In this document: positions 34,512 to 41,840 of the stretch, in pieces
Numbering within the stretch: position 1 is the stretch's first letter
Layout of the letters: the number at the start of each line of letters is the position of its first letter
DNA from: Polyangiaceae bacterium
GTDB lineage: Bacteria > Myxococcota_A > Polyangia > Polyangiales > Polyangiaceae
DNA: 64,000 nucleotides
Reading direction: 5' to 3'
Assembly: GCA_020633235.1 (NCBI GenBank)
Contig: JACKEA010000004.1
Coordinates: forward strand, 682,001-746,000
The notes under the pieces: model-generated
Databases searched by the model: none
What the model was told of the DNA's origin: nothing
What the model saw: only the letters and a program-made list of their open reading frames with translations
Made by a program: the position numbers and the translations under genes

Positions 34512-35234
34512 CTACTGCTCGGAGCCGAGCGGCTTTTGCCACGCGCGGCGCGCCACGGCCTTGGCGTCGGCCTCGATCAGATCGCCGTGAGCGATCACGA
34601 TGCGCTCGAAGTCCCACTCGAGGATCCGCTCGAGGGACTTCTTGGCGGCCGCCTTGTCCTTCCAACCGATCTGGTACTCGGGTGCGGGCTTCGGGTTGTT
34701 CCACATGTGGAACACCGCCTTCCACCAGAACTTCAGAGCCCAGTTGGTGTGGGGAGTTTCGTCGCCGATGTTCTCGATCAGGTCGACGAGGATCAGCGTC
34801 TTGCTGGCGCGGTGCAAGAACGCGGTTTCCCAGATGAGGCGGTTGCCGCGCACCAGCACCTGATCGAGGTCCTCGTCCCAGGCGCGCTCGGCTCGATCCC
34901 CGAGGATCCAGTCGAAGTGCAGGTCCGGGCGCTTCCGCTCGATGCCCGGACAGATGTACGTGTCCGCGTCCGGGAATGCTTGCTGCCAAGAAGGCACGTG
35001 GAAGTAGTGGTAGCTGCCCGGCGCCACGATGAAGGCGACCGGGCCGAGCGCCGCAATCGCTTCCTTGGTCTCGGCGTCGATGGTCGACGGCGAGTGGATC
35101 CAGAGGCGCCCATCGCCGAGCCGAACTACCGTCATGCGCGCGTCGAAGTCGGTCCCGGCGTAGTGGATCGGATACTCTTTGAGCCAGATCTGACCCGGAA
35201 CGTACTCGCGCAAGGGCGAGGCTGTGCCCGTCAT
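34512..35234 (-). CDS. DUF4336 (metallo-beta-lactamase-like) protein
   Basis: A 240-residue protein resembling the DUF4336 family, which shares the metallo-beta-lactamase fold but lacks the usual HXHXDH motif. Visible landmarks are RLGDGRLWIHSPS near residue 40, FIVAPGSYHYFHV in place of the HXHXDH loop, and a late IVIAHGD. Its activity is unknown. The ATG at 35234 was chosen because the open frame upstream only reads through repeats antisense to the HNH element. Confidence 0.8.
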   Translation of the reverse strand: MTGTASPLREYVPGQIWLKEYPIHYAGTDFDARMTVVRLGDGRLWIHSPSTIDAETKEAIAALGPVAFIVAPGSYHYFHVPSWQQAFPDADTYICPGIERKRPDLHFDWILGDRAERAWDEDLDQVLVRGNRLIWETAFLHRASKTLILVDLIENIGDETPHTNWALKFWWKAVFHMWNNPKPAPEYQIGWKDKAAAKKSLERILEWDFERIVIAHGDLIEADAKAVARRAWQKPLGSEQ

Positions 35235-35296
35235 GCCCGCACCATAACGCCGGGCGGCCGACGCATGGAAGCGGTGCGCGCGCTCGCACAGCACGT

Positions 35297-35617
35297 TCAG
35301 GACGGACAGTCCGGACCTGGCATGCACTCGCTGTGCGGCCAGCCGAAGGCCAGCGAGAAGCAGCAGACCTGGCCCGCCGTGCTGCAATCGCTCTGTTCGT
35401 GACACAGCGAGTTGCCCGCGGGGCAGCCGCCCTTGGCGCAGTACGTTTGCATGATCCCGCCGGACGGCATGCAGCACGATTCCCCGGAGCCGCAGTCCTC
35501 CGCGCCGTCGCAGCTCTCGGAAGGGCGCTTCGAGGTGCATTTCAGTGCCGGATGGCGCGCGGCGCGGAGTCTGCGCGCTGGACCAAGAGGGTGGCGCCCG
35601 GCTTGTCGTGACGTCAT
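35297..35617 (-). pseudogene. 5'-truncated Cys-rich exported protein gene
   Basis: The C-terminal 70 or so residues (CDGAEDCGSGESCC, then CAKGGC and GQVCCFS) have the spacing of Cys-rich modules found in myxobacterial surface lipoproteins. The expected signal peptide is missing: the N-terminal 28 codons lie in sequence beside or within the end of the HNH repeat element and have no export signal. I infer that the element's arrival or a later deletion removed the 5' end. Confidence 0.55.
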
Positions 35618-36604
35618 CGCGCTGGACCAAGGGCGTGGGCTTTGCCGGGGTGGACCCGCGGAATTGATGGGGTCTGGGGTGCACGGAAATCGGTTTACAT
35701 AGCAACTGATCTAGGCGCATCCGAAGCCCCTGATCGTTGCATTCGACAGGGTTCGGCAGGCTCGAGAAGGGCAGAAGGGGGACGCGCGGGGGTCTTTGGC
35801 GTAGGAAAATCAGTTTACATAGCAACCGATTTGGGGGCGACCGATCCCCCCTGATCGGCGAGCTCGAGCTGGGCCGGAGAGAGAGCCTGAAAGCAAGACT
35901 CGAGCACGCCCAGAATCTGATGAGCCACGTGAGCCGGGAGCTGGAGGTCGTGGTCGAACGGGCGCTGGATGCGCTGATTCGCCAGCTGGAGAACATGCGC
36001 TGGGGCAAGACGGACAAGCCGCGCCGCTCCCGCGGCACGAAGCCGGGCGAGCCCGGCCGTGCGGCCCGGCGCGAGGTGTACGAGCGCGACGGCGCCCAGT
36101 GCGGCTTCGTGTCGGAGTCCGGGGTGCGCTGCACGGCGACGGCGTTTCTGCAGTACGACCACATCGAAGCCACCGGCATCGGTGGTGGCGATGGATCCTC
36201 CAATGGTCGGATCTATTGCAGAGGCCACAACTTGAACGCGGCCAAGAAGACCTTCGGCCGCGAGTACGTGGAAGAGAAGATAGGCCTTCGTCAGCGAAGG
36301 CGTTCAGACACCGAGGACACTACCGACGCCGAGGACACCGAGGCGCGGGAGAAGCAAGACAAGCTCCTCTTGGCGTTGACGACTCAAGGCTTCAAGAAGG
36401 CCGAAGCCAAGAGAGCGACGGAGAAGCTCGCTGGAGAAGCGCGCACCCTCTCGCGAGAAGAGCTGCTGCGTCGTGCCCTGGCGCTGCTCGTTCCGCGGTA
36501 GGCGGGCTGATTCCGCGCCGAATCGACAAGCCACCCGACGGGAAGATCGTCGTTGAGCCGCCGCTTTGCGTGAGAGGCCCGACTCAGGTGAGCATTGGGG
36601 TCAG
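35618..36604 (+). repeat. Repeat element carrying a truncated HNH endonuclease gene
   Basis: The left part (35618-35904) is shared with 10597-10883 at a constant offset. The right part (about 36434-36604) is shared with about 10881-11066. Near the left end a partial copy of the terminal sequence GCGCTGGACCAAG appears twice (35575 and 35619). Two AT-rich repeats (about 35688-35723 and 35806-35843) share TTTACATAGCAAC. The HNH fragment fills the middle. Confidence 0.8.
35737..36501 (+). pseudogene. HNH endonuclease gene lacking its 5' half
   Basis: The open frame is 254 residues, but family-like sequence starts only near 35880 (ESLKARLEHAQNLM, a helical segment that precedes the HNH part in relatives). 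The HNH core is complete: VYERDGAQCGF, YDHIEATGIGGG, NGRIYCRGHN. The C-terminal tail (about residues 205-254) resembles RuvA C-terminal-like tails. Relatives in soil bacteria usually carry about 150-250 more N-terminal residues. Here these are replaced by repeat-derived sequence (IATDLG type in another frame), so the gene is probably inactive or altered. Confidence 0.75.
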
Positions 36605-36619
36605 TCGCTGGCGCCGGAG

Positions 36620-38266
36620 CTACTCCGTGCGGGGGAACCAGCGTGCGACGGTGCGGCCGGCGCGGAGCAGGGCGCTTCGCGCGGGATCGAGGTGGCGGGC
36701 GAGGGTGGCGATGCGGGCACGGGGTGCGGGAGCGCGGGACCGCAGGGTGTCGCTCTCTTCGATTCGACGTCGGGCGCGCTGGGCGAGGCGGTGCATGCTG
36801 CGCTCGAACACGCTTGCGAAGGCGTCCGGATGGGCCACGGTCTCCCAGATCTCTTGGCACACCTGCGTCACGTCGCCCTCGTAGAAGGCGAGCAGCGGCT
36901 CCAGCGCGTCAGGACGTCCGCTGGCGATGCAGGTGCGCGCGGCCGGTCCCACCATGGCCGAGAGCTCACAGGCGGCGCTGGCGGGCACGCGATGCGTGGC
37001 CAGGGCGTGGAGTGACATGTCGTGGGCAAGGCCCGTGAAGTGCTCCAGCCAATAGCCGTGCCCCACGCCCAGGCGCAACGCCGGCTCTGCGCCGGCATAC
37101 AGCTCTGCCGAGCCCAGGGACACGCCGAGCGTGCCTTCCAAGAACAGATCCAAGAGCTCTTCGTCGGTCAGGCGCTGCGCCTCTCCCACGAACACGCGGG
37201 GGCGGAACGCCAGCGTCCGGACACCGTGAGCGGCGAGCAGCGTGACCAAGCTCTCGGGAGTGGGGACGGTGCGCACCAGGCCGTCGTCGTGAATGGCGAA
37301 GCCGAGTGACGCGAAGTAGTCGCGCAGCACGCGGCGATGCACCAGGGCGTGCGGCGCGCGGTAGTAGGGTGTGATGTGCGACGCGGCCACTGACGGAAAC
37401 GTGACGGCGTAGGCCTCCGCGGGAGCAGCTTCGATGCGTCGCAGCACGACGGGCTCGCCGAAGAACTTGGAGGCCGCCTCCAGCGTTGGCCTGAGGGCGC
37501 GGGCTTCTTTGGCGAGCGGCTCCACCTCGGGATGGGCGGGGGCACCGAGTGTTACCGTGGAGGGTGGCGGAGCTTCCGAAGGGCGCACGGGCTCGAGCGA
37601 GAGCTTTGCATCGTCGCGCAGGGCGAGCAGCAGCTTTGTGAGCGCCACGGCGGCGCAGGCGCCCGGTGCCGGACCTTCCTGCGAGCCGAGCAGGTGGCGT
37701 TCCTCCACGTGGAAGTGCGTGCTCCCCGCGAGACCGCGACCGCCATCGGCCCGCGGCTCGATCGAGATCACGACGCGGCGATCGTCTCGCCGCGTGCCGA
37801 GCTCGAAGGCATAGCTCTCCGGGGCCAGTCCGGGATACGCGTCCAGCAAGCGAAAGCCGTGGACGTGGGGTCCCGCTTCGAGCTCCGGCAGCAGCGCGCA
37901 CAGATCGGCCCGCGCGATCCGAACCCGCGCGGGGCGCGCGGCGAGCGCCGCGAGTCCCTGGGGGAACGCGAGGCCGCTGCGCTCGAGGCGCGCCTCGGCG
38001 GCGTGGGCCACGGTGGCCACCAGATCCGCCGCGCGGGCCCGATGCTCGAAGCTCCGCTCCGCCAGCTCACCCTCGTAGTACACGGAGCAATGACCGAGGC
38101 GTCCGAGCTTCCGCCGAGGTGCGTCCTTCGGCATCAGCACCACGTTGATCCAGCCGGCGCCATCCGCGGCTTCATAGCGGGCGACGACGCGATCCTCCGG
38201 CTCCAGCCGCACGTCCGTGAGACGCCAGCCCTCGGCATCGAGGACGATTCCCGCGATGTCCGTCAC
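36620..38266 (-). CDS. Unknown protein coupled to a radical SAM enzyme
   Basis: A 548-residue protein with no family I recognise and no signal peptide. The first 270 residues look alpha/beta with a possible partner domain (VVISIEPRADGG, HFHVEERHLLG). The last 200 are helical and contain HGYWLEHFTGLAHDMSLHAL, a cluster of His, Glu and Asp that could bind metal; this is only a suggestion. The GTG start at 38266 overlaps the radical SAM stop (GTGA), so the two proteins are translationally coupled and probably act together. Confidence 0.75.
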   Translation of the reverse strand: MTDIAGIVLDAEGWRLTDVRLEPEDRVVARYEAADGAGWINVVLMPKDAPRRKLGRLGHCSVYYEGELAERSFEHRARAADLVATVAHAAEARLERSGLAFPQGLAALAARPARVRIARADLCALLPELEAGPHVHGFRLLDAYPGLAPESYAFELGTRRDDRRVVISIEPRADGGRGLAGSTHFHVEERHLLGSQEGPAPGACAAVALTKLLLALRDDAKLSLEPVRPSEAPPPSTVTLGAPAHPEVEPLAKEARALRPTLEAASKFFGEPVVLRRIEAAPAEAYAVTFPSVAASHITPYYRAPHALVHRRVLRDYFASLGFAIHDDGLVRTVPTPESLVTLLAAHGVRTLAFRPRVFVGEAQRLTDEELLDLFLEGTLGVSLGSAELYAGAEPALRLGVGHGYWLEHFTGLAHDMSLHALATHRVPASAACELSAMVGPAARTCIASGRPDALEPLLAFYEGDVTQVCQEIWETVAHPDAFASVFERSMHRLAQRARRRIEESDTLRSRAPAPRARIATLARHLDPARSALLRAGRTVARWFPRTE

Positions 38267-39291
38267 TCGGCGGCGTCCGCTCTGACGGGGATCAGCTCGT
38301 CCCAGCCGTAGCGCGCGAGGTAGTTCTTCCACACGCCTTCACAGCGGGAAAAGTAGCGGCACGAGCGGCATTCTTCGCGCTTTTCGCGTTCCGCGGCGTC
38401 GAGATCCGAGCGCAGCACCAAGAGCAGATCCTTGCCGGCGCCCTTGCCGCGACGTTCTGCGTGCTGCTCTTGGGCGAGCGCTGCTTGGCTGTCCAGATCG
38501 AAGTGACGGTACTGCTCGACGTAGCCGCGATTGAAATCGGGGACGCCCTCGGTGGTACACAAGGGGATGTCGACCAAGAATGCCGGTGGCCGCGCCTCCC
38601 CGACATCCAATAGAAAACGAGAGAACGCGCGGGCGATCTCGGTGTAGCGAGGGAAGAGCTGGTCGAAATAGGTGTTCGCCCGGCCGTTGGCCTGCATCAC
38701 GTTGAACACCACCTGGTGCACGCCGAGGCCGCGGAGGAAGCGGTAGATGTCCTCGAGGTGCGGCAGGTTGCGGTGGGTGAGCACCGTGGAGGTGTGAAGC
38801 TCCACACCGTGCGGCGCGAGGCGGGCTGCGGCGCGGATGCCCTCCACGGTTTGCTCGAAGCTCTCGGGAGTGCGGGTGAGACCTTCGTGCAGGCGCTTTT
38901 CGTGACCGTGGATGGACACGTACACGCGATTGAGGCCGCGCTTGGCCAGCGCCACGGCATAGGGCAGATGCCCGAGGCGCCGGCCATTGGTCATCATGCT
39001 GATGCGGCGATAGCCGAGCTCCTTGGCCCAGCTCAGGAAGGTGGGCAGATCTTCGCGCGTGGTCGGCTCTCCGGAGGTGAAACACACCTCGAGGGCGCCT
39101 CGATGCTCTTCGAGCACCCAGCGCACCCGCTCCGGCGTCATCGCGGAGTTGTTCTGGTAACGACCCTCGCGATCTTCCTCCATGCAGAAGATGCAGTTGT
39201 TGTTGCACACGGCGCCGATCGGGATGTGCACCCGCTCGTCGCTCCGCTCCATGCGCTGGAGGATGTTCGGCTCGTCCTGCACCTTCTCCAA
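38263..39291 (-). CDS. Radical SAM protein with CX2CX5C tail
   Basis: A 342-residue protein. C29-X3-C33-X2-C36 (CNNNCIFC) holds the SAM cluster; CFTSGEPTTREDL is the GGEP-like motif, then MMTNGRRL. The tail has DIPLCTTEG, then CRSCRYFSRCEGVWKNYLAR and ELIPV, the same xPxC plus CX2CX5C layout as the proteins at 208, 23043 and 44472. An auxiliary iron-sulfur cluster is likely. It overlaps the downstream unknown gene by four bases. The substrate is unknown; a peptide or small molecule handled with its partner is inference. Confidence 0.85.
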   Translation of the reverse strand: MEKVQDEPNILQRMERSDERVHIPIGAVCNNNCIFCMEEDREGRYQNNSAMTPERVRWVLEEHRGALEVCFTSGEPTTREDLPTFLSWAKELGYRRISMMTNGRRLGHLPYAVALAKRGLNRVYVSIHGHEKRLHEGLTRTPESFEQTVEGIRAAARLAPHGVELHTSTVLTHRNLPHLEDIYRFLRGLGVHQVVFNVMQANGRANTYFDQLFPRYTEIARAFSRFLLDVGEARPPAFLVDIPLCTTEGVPDFNRGYVEQYRHFDLDSQAALAQEQHAERRGKGAGKDLLLVLRSDLDAAEREKREECRSCRYFSRCEGVWKNYLARYGWDELIPVRADAAE

Positions 39292-39324
39292 TGGTCCCCT
39301 CGGGTCACGAGTGGGTCAAGGGCT

Positions 39325-39355
39325 TCACACGTGTAGGACTCGCACTTCAGGAAAG
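39325..39355 (-). pseudogene. 3' fragment of a PIN toxin gene
   Basis: This 31-base stretch matches 41212-41242, the end of the intact PIN gene, with two mismatches. On the minus strand it reads FPEVRVLHV and a stop, against FPEVRVLRV in the intact copy. It lies in the 213-base gap after the radical SAM gene, which otherwise holds no gene. Confidence 0.6.
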
Positions 39356-39504
39356 ACGCCTGGTCCACACAGACGCAGATTCGGTTGTCATCCCGTCGCG
39401 CGTGCCAAGATCCCCGCCTCAGCCAGCTGACTCGTGGCCTCGGGCGAGATCAACGCCAGCATCACGCCTAGCTCTCCGCCACCGAAAGGGACGATACTCG
39501 TCCA

Positions 39505-40593
39505 GTGGCGGCGAAGCGGCCCGCGCGGGCGAAGGTCTTCTTTCATCGGCGGGGTCGTGACCCGGAGTCGGCGTGGTGCACCGCGCTGGAGCACGCGAAC
39601 AACTACCGCGTCGACAACATCTTGTTCCTTCACGCGACGCCAATCTGCGACGACGTGATCGAAGCGCGTCCCTCGCGTGCGTTCGATGGCGCACTTGCCT
39701 ACCGCCGCACAGTGAAAGCGGGAGGGCGGTACGCGATGATCCTGGACTATCCCGCGACGGCGCATCTGGGGAAGCTCCGCGTGTTCTTGTGGGACCGGTT
39801 TCAGGTCGTGGGAGAGGGATGCTACGGACCAGAGGGTGGCGAGCCTGGTCGGCTGTACCTCGCCGTACCGGTGCGACTCGCACCGAAGACGCTGTTCACC
39901 GCTGCTACCGCCGAATTCCCGGGGCTCATCGCCGTGCATCCCGAGATCCGCTTGAAGGGGGATGTCGCTGCGGCGCGGAAACGCGCGCCCGCGCGCAGAG
40001 TCGCTGCCGCCGGCCGCCGGAAAAAGCAAACCGAGAAGCAGCGAGACCCGTTCGACGCCATCCACGCGAACGACAAGCCGGCGATGGCGAAAATCTCGCG
40101 CAAGGACCTGACGCGGCGGGACGTGCAGGGTCGTTCGCTGCTGTTCATGGCGGTGCTGGAGGGGCGCGCGGAGCTGGTGAAGCAGCTGCTATCGATGGGA
40201 GCCAAGCCGAATCCAGCCGGTAAGGAACGCGCACCGCTGGTGGCGGCAGCCCTGCGCAACCGTCCGCGGGAAGCGAAGCTGCTGCTCGAGGCCGGCGCCA
40301 AGCCCCAGCGCGCGCTGGATCCGGACGGCGATCCGGTGCTGGTCACGGCGGCATTTCGGGAGGCGACGCCGGTGGTTCGCGCGTTGCTGAAGGTCCCACA
40401 CCCGCGAGAGCACTTGTCGCTGGCGTTGCTGGAGGCGGCGGGGGTGGGCAACCTGCCGATCACCAAGCTCCTGGTGAAGCACGGCGCGGATCCCGAGTGG
40501 GTATCGAAGCGAGGAAACAGCGCGATCTCGGTGGCGCGAAAGAAGCGCCGCCGCGACGTGGTCGCCTATCTCCAGAGCTTGCAGAAAAAGTAA
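39505..40593 (+). CDS. Ankyrin-repeat protein with unknown N-terminal domain
   Basis: A 362-residue protein. Residues 1-150 form a globular domain I cannot assign. A Lys/Arg-rich linker (about 150-180) is followed by four or five ankyrin repeats (for example GRSLLFMAVLEGRAELVKQL, then LLLEAGAKPQRALDPDGDPV and LLVKHGADPEWVSKRG). Ankyrin repeats bind proteins. No signal peptide is seen, so it is probably cytoplasmic. The GTG at 39505 sits at the beginning of consistent codon use. Confidence 0.8.
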   Translation: MAAKRPARAKVFFHRRGRDPESAWCTALEHANNYRVDNILFLHATPICDDVIEARPSRAFDGALAYRRTVKAGGRYAMILDYPATAHLGKLRVFLWDRFQVVGEGCYGPEGGEPGRLYLAVPVRLAPKTLFTAATAEFPGLIAVHPEIRLKGDVAAARKRAPARRVAAAGRRKKQTEKQRDPFDAIHANDKPAMAKISRKDLTRRDVQGRSLLFMAVLEGRAELVKQLLSMGAKPNPAGKERAPLVAAALRNRPREAKLLLEAGAKPQRALDPDGDPVLVTAAFREATPVVRALLKVPHPREHLSLALLEAAGVGNLPITKLLVKHGADPEWVSKRGNSAISVARKKRRRDVVAYLQSLQKK

Positions 40594-40678
40594 CGCGGGC
40601 AGCGGGAGGGGCAGGCCCTCGGGGTCGTCAGCGCTCTTCGCGGACCGACACGAGGTGGCCGACGCTACGCGAGCAGGT

Positions 40679-40744
40679 CAACACCTCATCCAATGCGCGT
40701 TCACGACGCGCACGGCGAACGGACTCGGTCAGGACGGCGGAGAG
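40679..40744 (-). pseudogene. Fragment of a VapB-like antitoxin gene
   Basis: This 66-base stretch matches 41646-41711 in the intact antitoxin gene with three mismatches. On the minus strand it encodes LSAVLTESVRRARRERALDE, against RREGALDE in the intact gene. The fragment abuts another short piece reading VNIYVFGNGNLSF, so the area is a patchwork. Confidence 0.65.
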
Positions 40745-40778
40745 AAGCTCAGGTTGCCGTTGCCAAAGACGTAGATGT

Positions 40779-40973
40779 TCACGGCAGCCGAGTGAGCAGG
40801 AGCTTGTGACCGGCCGATGCAAGGTGCGATGCGTTGGGTGCAATCCGTCGCTCGGGGTTGGTAACGGCGGGCACGCCTTGCAGCACTCCTGCGGTCATCC
40901 CCACGACGATGAAGTCGACGCCTCCTCGACACAAAGCGTCCAGAAGCTCGAGAGTCCTACTCGGTCCCGTCAC
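40779..40973 (-). pseudogene. Nucleotidyltransferase-like gene with internal deletion
   Basis: The first 32 codons (TLELLDALCRGGVDFIVVG, then AGVLQGVPAVT) match the start of small nucleotidyltransferase-like proteins. The sequence then jumps to RRIAPNASHLASAGHKLLLT, a segment that in relatives lies about 60-80 residues later. The catalytic Asp pair is gone. It is preceded by its usual small partner gene, which it overlaps by 17 bases. Confidence 0.6.
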
Positions 40974-41145
40974 TGCGCATCTGCTTTGCCGCGAACGACG
41001 CGTGCTCGAAGAGGGTTTCCAGTCGTTCGCGCGGCGAAAGCGAGAGCATGTAGTCGATCAGCGTCACGTCGACCCCGCTCGAGTCGAAAGCCGGTGTACC
41101 GCGGGCGTCGAAGTGCGCTGGGTCGTTGTCAGCCGTGTCGCTCAT
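40957..41145 (-). CDS. Small partner protein of the decayed nucleotidyltransferase
   Basis: A 62-residue protein from the ATG at 41145. VDVTLIDYMLSLSPRERLET, then LFEHASF, is typical of short genes that precede nucleotidyltransferase-like genes in high-GC bacteria. It overlaps the decayed gene downstream. If the pair was a toxin-antitoxin system, only this half remains complete. Function unproven. Confidence 0.55.
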   Translation of the reverse strand: MSDTADNDPAHFDARGTPAFDSSGVDVTLIDYMLSLSPRERLETLFEHASFAAKQMRSDGTE

Positions 41146-41211
41146 GGGACGCTGTGCCGACGATAGCACGCCGCGCTCCAGCGAGCCGCGGAACGTTGAG
41201 CGAGCTGCGCC

Positions 41212-41589
41212 TCACACGCGTAGGACTCTCACTTCAGGAAAGCACACGGCGATTGCCGATAGGTCCGCCAGGTCTGAAGTGTAGACGACGTCCCCCCGCT
41301 GAGCGGCAGATGCGACGACGATTGCATCGATGGCGTTCGAACGCTTGGTTCGAGCCAGAGCTTCGCCGGCAATTCGCGCCAGGTCCCGGCTGAGCGGCTC
41401 TACGAGCACACCATCCAAGATCTTCGCGACCGGGCCTTTCCGCCCGCGCCACCATTCTGCAACTACGACCGTTGGAACGGTAATCTGCACACCCAGCGTC
41501 CGCGCTGCCGCCAGTATCTGCTTGATCCTGACCCTACGCCGCTCGATCGCGATCAACGCTCCGGTGTCGAGCGTCAGCCCACGTCCCAT
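41212..41589 (-). CDS. PIN-domain toxin (VapC-like)
   Basis: A 125-residue protein. The acidic residues expected of a PIN ribonuclease are present: LTLDTGALIAIER, VVVAEWWRG, NAIDAIVVASAA and TSDLADL. VapC-type toxins cut tRNA or rRNA. Its start overlaps the antitoxin gene by 16 bases. A fragment of a second copy of its end lies at 39325-39355. Confidence 0.85.
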   Translation of the reverse strand: MGRGLTLDTGALIAIERRRVRIKQILAAARTLGVQITVPTVVVAEWWRGRKGPVAKILDGVLVEPLSRDLARIAGEALARTKRSNAIDAIVVASAAQRGDVVYTSDLADLSAIAVCFPEVRVLRV

Positions 41590-41795
41590 AGCTTGCGATA
41601 CTCTTCGAGCTGGTGCAGCGTCAGCTTGGGTGCGTCGAGCCAGATCAATACCTCATCCAATGCGCCTTCACGTCGCGCACGGCGAACGGACTCGGTCAGG
41701 ACGGCGGAGAGACTCTTTTTCCGCCGCTTGGCCTGCTTGCGAAGCCAGGCCAGGTCTTCACTGTCCAGAGAGACGCTCACTTTGACGGCCGACAT
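41574..41795 (-). CDS. Antitoxin of the VapBC-like pair (ribbon-helix-helix type)
   Basis: A 73-residue protein from the ATG at 41795 (MSAVKVSVSLDSEDLAWLRK); an upstream in-frame start at 41822 would add nine residues. The N-terminal strand-helix-helix pattern fits a ribbon-helix-helix DNA-binding domain. The C-terminal part would wrap the toxin. It probably represses its own promoter. The 16-base overlap with the toxin gene supports the pairing. A fragment of a second copy lies at 40679-40744. Confidence 0.8.
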   Translation of the reverse strand: MSAVKVSVSLDSEDLAWLRKQAKRRKKSLSAVLTESVRRARREGALDEVLIWLDAPKLTLHQLEEYRKLWDVG

Positions 41796-41840
41796 TCCTA
41801 CCTCGAGTAGGAACAAAGCCATACTCTGATGTGTGTCGGG

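Noticed and set aside
35235..36203. Upstream extension of the DUF4336 gene
   Set aside because: It reads antisense through the truncated Cys-rich gene and the HNH element; no family-like sequence lies there.
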